Assembly: GCA_944320595.1 (NCBI GenBank)
Contig: CALUIB010000009.1
Coordinates: 1-64,000 of the forward strand
Direction of reading: 5' to 3'
DNA from: an uncultured Muribaculaceae bacterium
Lineage (GTDB): Bacteria; Bacteroidota; Bacteroidia; Bacteroidales; Muribaculaceae
Length of the DNA stretch: 64,000 nt
Part shown: piece by piece, positions 58,645-64,000 of the stretch
How positions within the stretch are numbered: the first letter of the stretch is position 1
How the letters are laid out: each line of letters opens with the position of its first letter
Notes under the pieces: model-generated
What the model was told of the DNA's origin: nothing
The model's input: only the letters and a program-made list of their open reading frames with translations
The model's database searches: none
Program-made: the position numbers and the translations under genes

Positions 58645-59319
58645 ATGAGATTTTTCAAGATATTTTTCGTGGCATTGGTTGCCGCGGTGGCGATGACGGG
58701 TTGTGACAGCCCCGAGTATCCCGACCCCGCAGGGGAGCGTGGCACATTGTCGTTCGACGGGTTTGTGCTGACTGCCGTTGACAAGACGCTGGCATCTCCA
58801 GTCGAGATAGAGGTAGCCGATTTCGTGGTGAATGTGCGCAACAGCAGCACTGGCGACGTGGTAGCCTCGTGGACTTACGGCGAAATTCCTGCCAGTGTAG
58901 AATTGCTCGATGGCTCATACGTGGTGGAGGCGTACAATGCCGAGTTGCAGCCCGCCGCGTGGGATGCACCTTATTATTATGCAAGCGCACAGGTGCGCGT
59001 GTATGGCAAGGAGGAAACCTCGATGTCGGCAATGCAGTGTACCCTGGCCAACGTGGCTGTGAGCGTGGAGTATTCCGATGCTTTCAGTGCGGTGATGGGC
59101 AGCGACGTGGCCGTGCGCGTGGAGATGGCGCAAGGCTCGGCCATGGACTTTACTCCCGGTGAGACGCGCCGCGCATATTTCTCGCCTGGTGCCACTACGC
59201 TCGTGGCAGTGCTTACCGGCACGGTAGGCGGCATGGATACTATGATGCAGCAAGTGATAACGGGCATAGAGCCCGGGCAGCATTACCAAGTGACATTCTC
59301 GCTCGACGACGAGCAGTAA
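58645..59319 (+). CDS. DUF4493-like surface lipoprotein
   Basis: Protein of 224 residues from the ATG at 58645 (an ATG 24 bases upstream is in frame); lipobox VAMTGC near residue 19. The body matches the DUF4493 pattern: GTLSFDGFVLTAV start, VNVRNSSTGDVVASWTYGE, and the AWDAPYYYAS segment after YVVEAYNAEL. Expected to be exposed on the outer membrane; function unknown. First gene of a four-gene operon with two barrels and a PCMD lipoprotein. Confidence 0.8.
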   Translation: MRFFKIFFVALVAAVAMTGCDSPEYPDPAGERGTLSFDGFVLTAVDKTLASPVEIEVADFVVNVRNSSTGDVVASWTYGEIPASVELLDGSYVVEAYNAELQPAAWDAPYYYASAQVRVYGKEETSMSAMQCTLANVAVSVEYSDAFSAVMGSDVAVRVEMAQGSAMDFTPGETRRAYFSPGATTLVAVLTGTVGGMDTMMQQVITGIEPGQHYQVTFSLDDEQ

Positions 59320-59356
59320 CCTAATAAGAAACAAAAAACAACAAACCAACAGACAA

Positions 59357-60091
59357 ATGGCTAAAAGATACATTCTGGCGATGCTGCTTGTGCTGTGCGC
59401 CGTGACGGGCGCGATGGCGCAAGAGCGGTTCAGCCGCCATATCGACAGCCACACGTTCGTGCCTAAGGGGCAGTGGGTCACCGGCGTGAGCGTGAGCTAT
59501 TCACAGTCGAGCAACGACAATTACCAGTTTTTCATCGTCGAGGGTATCGATGGCGACACTTACTCGTTTAGCGTGACACCGATGGTGTGCTATATGTTCA
59601 AAGACGACCTCGGTGCGGGTGGCCGCCTCGGCTATGAGCGCAGCCGCATAAAACTCGACGATGCCAACTTGATTATCGACTCCGATACAAACTACCAGAA
59701 TGAGAACCTGTATTGCATCAGCCAAAAGTATTCGGCCATGGGCGTGTTCCGCAATTATTTTAGCATAGGAGATTCCAAGCGGTTCGGTCTGTTCAACGAG
59801 GTGCGTTTGGAGTTCGGGGTGGGGGAGTCGAAACTCACCAACGGAACGGGCAATGACTTTACCGGCACATTCGAGCGTACTTACGACGTGGGTGTGGGTG
59901 TGATGCCCGGTCTTGTGATGTTCCTCACCAATTATTCGGCAATAGAGCTTAGCGTGGGTGTGCTGGGGTTCAATTATTCTCACACCAAGCAGACCAACGA
60001 CCAGATACACATAGCCCACCGCGACAGCAAGAGTGCCAATTTCAGGATTAACTTGTTCTCCATTTCATTTGGAGTGGCGTTTTATTTATGA
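59357..60091 (+). CDS. Outer membrane beta-barrel protein, first of a pair
   Basis: Protein of 244 residues with a signal peptide (to about TGAMAQ), then alternating amphipathic strands: FVPKGQWVTGVSVSY, FSVTPMVCYMF, LGAGGRLGYE, ending in a FSISFGVAFYL terminal strand with aromatic last residues. This fits an eight- to ten-strand barrel. It shares FxPKGQW and FNEVRLEF with the next protein, so the two are paralogues. The function is unknown; likely an anchor or channel for the two flanking lipoproteins. Confidence 0.75.
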   Translation: MAKRYILAMLLVLCAVTGAMAQERFSRHIDSHTFVPKGQWVTGVSVSYSQSSNDNYQFFIVEGIDGDTYSFSVTPMVCYMFKDDLGAGGRLGYERSRIKLDDANLIIDSDTNYQNENLYCISQKYSAMGVFRNYFSIGDSKRFGLFNEVRLEFGVGESKLTNGTGNDFTGTFERTYDVGVGVMPGLVMFLTNYSAIELSVGVLGFNYSHTKQTNDQIHIAHRDSKSANFRINLFSISFGVAFYL

Positions 60092-61038
60092 TGACTATGA
60101 AGAATATTTGGAGAAAACATATAGCTTTATTGGCGGCTGTGGCATTTATGGCAGCCGCGCCGTCGGCCTCCTTGGCGGCAGTCCAGCCCGATGAGACTGT
60201 GGGCGACAAAGTGACCAATGTGGTTGTGCGTAATCGCGTTGAGGCACTGGGTACCGACAGCATCGATGACAAGATTTTGACGCAGCTGGTTCCGAATGTA
60301 GATGTGAGCGGAGAAAAGGTGGTTGTGGGCAAAGACACGGTTGACATTATCATTCCGCAGCGCAACTTTGGCCGTTTCGACCGTGGCCTGTTCAATTACT
60401 TGTTCATTCCCAAGGGGCAGTGGTCGTTTGGCCTCGATGTGTCGTATGGAGAGTTCAATAGCGACGACATAGAGCTGCTTTCGTTTATCGGCGATTTCGA
60501 CTTCGGTGGCAGTGTGTTCTCCATCGACCCGTACATCAGCTATTTCTTTGCGCATAACCAGTCGATAGGTATGCGCCTTGGCTATACGCGCAACAAGGCC
60601 GACTTGGGGAACCTGACGGTTGACATCGAAGACCTCGACTTGTCGTTGCAGAATATCGACTACCACACCGAGGAGTATTCGGCTTCGGTGTTTTATCGCC
60701 ATTACATAGGGCTCGACCACTCACGCCGCTGGGCGATATTCAATGAGACTGCGCTTGAGTTTTCGAGCGGCAACGGCTACTTCGAGCGTCCTTACGAAGG
60801 TGTGCCGCGCATCACCGAGACTGTGACCACCGAGGTGCGAATGGATTTCTCGCCCGGTATATGCTATTTTGTGCACGATTATGTGAGTTTCAACCTCTCG
60901 TTCGGGGTGTTTGGCTTGCACTGGAAACGCTGGCAGCAGACTACCGACCATGTGGAGGAGGGTTCGCGCACGTCGAGCGGTGCCGACTTCAAGTTCAATT
61001 TGTTTAACCTGCGCATGGGTATTGCCGTGCATATATAA
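60088..61038 (+). CDS. Outer membrane beta-barrel protein, second of a pair
   Basis: Protein of 316 residues, overlapping the previous gene (ATGATGA); an ATG three codons in (MKNIWRKHI) may be the start. Signal peptide to about ASLA, then an N-terminal extension (about 30-95) that the first barrel lacks, then a paralogous barrel: FIPKGQWSFGLDVSYGEF, SIDPYISYFF, FNETALEFSSG and a terminal FNLRMGIAVHI. The extension ends before FDRGLFNYLFIPKG and may be periplasmic. Confidence 0.75.
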   Translation: MMTMKNIWRKHIALLAAVAFMAAAPSASLAAVQPDETVGDKVTNVVVRNRVEALGTDSIDDKILTQLVPNVDVSGEKVVVGKDTVDIIIPQRNFGRFDRGLFNYLFIPKGQWSFGLDVSYGEFNSDDIELLSFIGDFDFGGSVFSIDPYISYFFAHNQSIGMRLGYTRNKADLGNLTVDIEDLDLSLQNIDYHTEEYSASVFYRHYIGLDHSRRWAIFNETALEFSSGNGYFERPYEGVPRITETVTTEVRMDFSPGICYFVHDYVSFNLSFGVFGLHWKRWQQTTDHVEEGSRTSSGADFKFNLFNLRMGIAVHI

Positions 61039-61056
61039 TCAACCTTTTGTGCAACA

Positions 61057-62655
61057 ATGATTAACGCAAAGCCTTACAATAGCATGATGGTCGTTGCTGT
61101 TGCCGCCGCCATGGGCGTGGCAATGGTTTCGTGCCTTGAAAACGATATTCCATACGAGCGTGTGCCTGCCGGGTTCACGGCAATGACTGCCGAGGGAGAA
61201 ACCGCTGCGGCAACCATCGACAACAACAATCGCACGGTGACGCTCACCATGGGGGAGGCCGCCGACCTGGCGCAGGTGAACATTATCGATTACACCCTCA
61301 CCGAGGGAGCCGAGCTTTCGACCGACATAACTGGCGGCATCGACCTGACGGGGAATTACAAGGTGACTGTGTCGCTATATCAAGATTACGAATGGGTGTT
61401 ACGTGCCACGCAGCAGGTGGAGCGTTATTTCAATGTGGTCGGGCAAGTGGGTAGCTCGGTTATCGACCCTGAGGGGCGGCGTGTGGTGGTGACCATGCCT
61501 GCCTCGGTTGACTTGTCGGCTGCCGAAGTCACTGATGTAAAACTGGGGCCTATTGGAATTTCAACCATGACACCCGACTTGAGCAATACGACCGTCGATT
61601 TGTCGCAACCTGTGGAAATTACCGTGTCATACCGCGATGTCACCGAGGCGTGGACAGTGTATGCGCTTGGCGGTGCGGCTGTGTCGCTCGACCGTGTGGA
61701 TGTCTGGACGGGCGTGATATGGGCCTACGGTTCGGGCTTGGAGGATACCGACTGTGGGTTTGAATATCGGTTGGCTGGCAGCGGCGATGAGTGGACACGC
61801 ATCGAAGGTGCAGACGTGACACACTCGGGTGGGGAGTTCTCGGCCTGTATTTCGCCTGTGTCGCCCGTAACGGCATACGAGTTGAGGGCTTTCAGCGGCG
61901 ATGCTGTCACCGAGCCAATGACTGTAACCACCGGGGTTGAGCTGAGCTTGCCCAACATGGGATTTGACGAATGGTGGATGGAAGACGACAAATTGTGGCA
62001 GCCGTGGGCCGAGGGCGGAACATCGTTTTGGGATACGGGTAACGACGGCGCGGCAACGTTTGCCTCATTTGGCATAGGTGGCAATGTCACCAGTCCCGAC
62101 ACCGACACATGGGATGGCTTGGCTGGCTATTCGGCAAAGCTTGAAACCGATTACATAGTGGTGAAACTTGCCGGCGGCAACATTTTTGCCGGAGAATATG
62201 TCCGCACCGACGGTACCAACGGGGTGCTGAACTTCGGTCGCCCGTTTACAGGCCGCCCCACGCGGCTGCTGGGTCACTGGAAATATAATTGCACCGAGAT
62301 TTCCCATTCGTCGGAAGATGCGTTACGCCATTTGATCGGACAACCCGACACGGCAATCGTGTATGCCGCACTTATCAACAAACCCGAACCTGTGGAGATA
62401 CGTACCAATCCGGCCAATCGCCAGCTTTTCGACCGCAATGCCGACTATGTGATAGCCTACGGCGAGGTGCAGACTGGCGAGACTATCCCGAGCTGGACCG
62501 ACTTTGTGCTGACGTTTGACTACCGCCGCACCGACATAGTGCCCACGCACTTGGTGATAGTGGCCACCGCCAGCAAGTATGCCGACTACTTCACCGGCGG
62601 CGACGGCAGCACTCTGTGGTTAGACGATTTCACCCTCGACTGGGATTACGAATAA
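61057..62655 (+). CDS. PCMD-domain surface lipoprotein
   Basis: Protein of 532 residues with lipobox GVAMVSC (near residue 26). N-terminal Ig-like repeats (about 40-200) lead to a C-terminal PCMD-type domain (about 300-532): the final half contains GYSAKLETDYIVVKLAGGNIF, RPTRLLGHWKYNC, VPTHLVIVATASKYADYFTG and STLWLDDFTLDWDYE, characteristic of the putative carbohydrate metabolism domain fold. Surface-exposed binding or hydrolysis of a glycan has been proposed for PCMD; no catalytic residues can be assigned. Confidence 0.85.
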   Translation: MINAKPYNSMMVVAVAAAMGVAMVSCLENDIPYERVPAGFTAMTAEGETAAATIDNNNRTVTLTMGEAADLAQVNIIDYTLTEGAELSTDITGGIDLTGNYKVTVSLYQDYEWVLRATQQVERYFNVVGQVGSSVIDPEGRRVVVTMPASVDLSAAEVTDVKLGPIGISTMTPDLSNTTVDLSQPVEITVSYRDVTEAWTVYALGGAAVSLDRVDVWTGVIWAYGSGLEDTDCGFEYRLAGSGDEWTRIEGADVTHSGGEFSACISPVSPVTAYELRAFSGDAVTEPMTVTTGVELSLPNMGFDEWWMEDDKLWQPWAEGGTSFWDTGNDGAATFASFGIGGNVTSPDTDTWDGLAGYSAKLETDYIVVKLAGGNIFAGEYVRTDGTNGVLNFGRPFTGRPTRLLGHWKYNCTEISHSSEDALRHLIGQPDTAIVYAALINKPEPVEIRTNPANRQLFDRNADYVIAYGEVQTGETIPSWTDFVLTFDYRRTDIVPTHLVIVATASKYADYFTGGDGSTLWLDDFTLDWDYE

Positions 62656-62694
62656 GCCTGTTGCCGTTACACATACAGTGTGCGGTTTCAAGAA

Positions 62695-62736
62695 AACGTA
62701 GGGGGGCGCACGAACTGTGCGCCCCCCTACGTTTTT
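62695..62736 (+). terminator. Terminator of the surface operon
   Basis: A perfect stem of GTAGGGGGGCGCAC and its complement with a 5-base loop, followed by GTTTTT, 40 bases after the PCMD gene. Confidence 0.9.
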
Positions 62737-62750
62737 CGCATATTACCCCT

Positions 62751-62776
62751 TAGAGACGCGATTAATCGCGTCTCTA
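62751..62776. repeat. Perfect 26-base palindrome
   Basis: TAGAGACGCGATT and its exact complement, without a loop. Similar GAGACGCGAT/ATCGCGTCTC palindromes are a recurrent intergenic element in many bacteria. It lies in the spacer between convergent genes. Confidence 0.7.
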
Positions 62777-62896
62777 CAATAGCAATGTACAACCTTCACG
62801 GCTGACGGTTAACTGCCAAGCGATGGCAATACCGTCCGCCTTCGCACGCGCACAGGTCAGTGTACATCCCTGCATATCATTGCGGATTATGGCTAC

Positions 62897-62939
62897 GATA
62901 AAGGGCGGTTCTCCACAGCAGGAGGAGCCGCCCTTTATC
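62897..62939. terminator. Hairpin after the right-edge gene
   Basis: GATAAAGGGCGG (62897-62908) pairs with CCGCCCTTTATC (62928-62939); TTCTCC and GAGGAG inside extend it imperfectly. Placed 25 bases after the minus-strand stop, so likely its terminator. Confidence 0.6.
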
Positions 62940-62964
62940 GTGCGCTATGTGGTCAAAAAATCTG

Positions 62965-64000
62965 TTATTTGCCTGTTGTCAATTGCTTGGTTGACTGGGT
63001 GGTGCCGTCGGTGTAGGTGGTCTTCTTTATCACTATGCCGGCTGCTACTGGAGTGGTTATGCGGCGGCCTTGCAGGTCGAAGTATTCTTCACTGGCCACT
63101 GTGCGATTTTCCATGCCGTCGGTAGTGACTTCGTCGATGGCCGAAGTCGCGTCTCCGTTGGGAGTGAATGTGATTTCCAGCTTTTCGAGCATTTCAAACA
63201 CTGCGTTGCCATCCACTTGTAGCTGCCCAGTAGTTTCGTCGTAGGCTGCCGCGAATATGGCCGACGTGGGCATCGACACGTGCATTGTGCCGTCACTGTT
63301 CGGGGTGGCGTATGTGGCAAGGTGCCAGTCCTGCGTGTCGTCCGACAGCATAGGGTAGTGAGTGTCTGGGTCGAGCGTAGCGGCTGCCAGCACACGGTAG
63401 TCATAGTCAAGCCCCGATGTGACGGCACCTATGGCCTGTGCCGGGATTATGAAGATGTTGTCATCGGCCACGAATTGCGCCATTGCTCCATGCCCGTACA
63501 TATCGTTCTTTAGCAAGTTGAGTATGGTGCCGGTGGCATAGTCCACGTAGCACGGGCGGCTCTCTTCACCGTAGTCTATAAGATTGTAAGAGATAATTTC
63601 TCCCGTTTCCTCGTCGGTCTTGGCTGCCTCGAAACCATAGCTGTGGTTCGCCACGGTGCCGTTGGCAGGCAGCAGGGTGGTGTTATATACTGGGTTTTCA
63701 GGGATGATCTCTTCCATTTCACCCGTTTGTTCATTTGGCCATTGGGTGGTTATCGCTGTGTATCCGCTGTGGACAAAGCAGTCGCGGTCATCGTCATAAA
63801 TGAACATTATGTCGCGCTGCGACAGCCCCCAGTTGCCTGTTGTGGGGTCTTGCTCGTAGTTGTACAGTTTTATTTCGCTCTGCACGGGTGTGCCGCCGCC
63901 AGGATACACGTTGTCAATCCACAACACCGAGCCAGCCGGGATGCTGATGCGGCCTAAGGTGGCGTTGTAGGTGGCCTCGAATGTATGGCGCACGCCGTTG
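62965..64000 (-). CDS. Large exported-type protein, C-terminal part, unknown function
   Basis: 345 residues are visible and the reading frame stays open to the window edge (the GTG at 63993 is an internal Val, preceded by Asn-Gly). The body is beta-rich with aromatic and Asp repeats (WIDNVYPGGG, FIYDDDRDCF, GYTAITTQ) and no enzyme motif. The end reads EEYFDLQGRRITTPVAAGIV, a Bacteroidales C-terminal tail of the DLQGRR type found in many exported surface proteins. It may be a type IX or related sorting tail, or a domain of unknown role. Start and signal peptide lie beyond the window. Confidence 0.65.
   Translation of the reverse strand, partial: NGVRHTFEATYNATLGRISIPAGSVLWIDNVYPGGGTPVQSEIKLYNYEQDPTTGNWGLSQRDIMFIYDDDRDCFVHSGYTAITTQWPNEQTGEMEEIIPENPVYNTTLLPANGTVANHSYGFEAAKTDEETGEIISYNLIDYGEESRPCYVDYATGTILNLLKNDMYGHGAMAQFVADDNIFIIPAQAIGAVTSGLDYDYRVLAAATLDPDTHYPMLSDDTQDWHLATYATPNSDGTMHVSMPTSAIFAAAYDETTGQLQVDGNAVFEMLEKLEITFTPNGDATSAIDEVTTDGMENRTVASEEYFDLQGRRITTPVAAGIVIKKTTYTDGTTQSTKQLTTGK

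Larger units (their letters stand above)
62656..62964. other. Convergent intergenic region, no gene
   Basis: Holds the surface-operon terminator (62695-62736), a 26-base palindrome (62751-62776) and a hairpin (62897-62939) that probably terminates the minus-strand gene at the right edge. No credible ORF. Confidence 0.65.

Overview
The window reads as a chromosomal segment of a gut-type Bacteroidales bacterium; a Muribaculaceae-like genome is plausible, but the family is an inference. Evidence for the order: a PorU-type sortase of the type IX secretion system, three GH92 mannosidases, Bacteroidetes-style promoters (TTG/TTTG, about 20 bases, TAnnTTTG), a sodium-pump methylmalonyl-CoA decarboxylase set for propionate formation, DUF4493 and PCMD surface lipoproteins, WG repeats, DUF5715 and an LTD-OadG protein. 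No rRNA, tRNA, CRISPR array or complete insertion sequence was found.

Layout. 1-92: edge of an Rpn-like nuclease/transposase gene. 0.25-6.1 kb (minus strand): type III restriction-modification operon mod / small ORF / zeta-like kinase / res, so a toxin-antitoxin-like pair lies between methylase and nuclease. The target-recognition part of mod is visibly AT-rich. 6.5-9.9 kb: porU. 10-25 kb: carbohydrate enzymes without SusC/SusD: GH2 and GH43 on plus, then a convergent five-gene minus-strand operon (GH92, GH92, GH92, sugar O-acetyltransferase, GH84) that looks made for trimming mannose- and GlcNAc-containing host glycans. 25-28 kb: ResB/CcsA cytochrome c maturation genes followed by a three-haem peroxidase. 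28.5-32.3 kb: metallo-hydrolase and CDF metal transporter, a PIN toxin module, and an ATP-grasp-like orphan. 32.4-37.2 kb: methylmalonyl-CoA epimerase plus the biotin-dependent sodium-pumping decarboxylase. 37.3-40.2 kb: paired SMR transporters, a decayed Sel1 lipoprotein gene, an MFS transporter. 40.5-45 kb: two-DTG aspartic protease, MntP, GHL10 hydrolase and an unknown exported protein. 45-51.8 kb: UvrA2-like ATPase, AsmA-like protein, DUF5715 peptidase-like lipoprotein. 52-58.4 kb: SIMPL protein, AraC regulator divergent from two aldo/keto reductases, WG-repeat lipoprotein, DUF362 ferredoxin-like protein. 58.6-62.7 kb: lipoprotein / barrel / barrel / lipoprotein surface operon. 62.9-64 kb: part of a large unrecognised protein that runs off the right edge.

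The most unusual items are the nested toxin-like pair and mosaic methylase in the type III system, a dispersed repeat whose end forms the stop codon of two unrelated genes, the four-gene surface operon with paired barrels, and the two-DTG protease. All functions are read from sequence motifs; no database search was possible.
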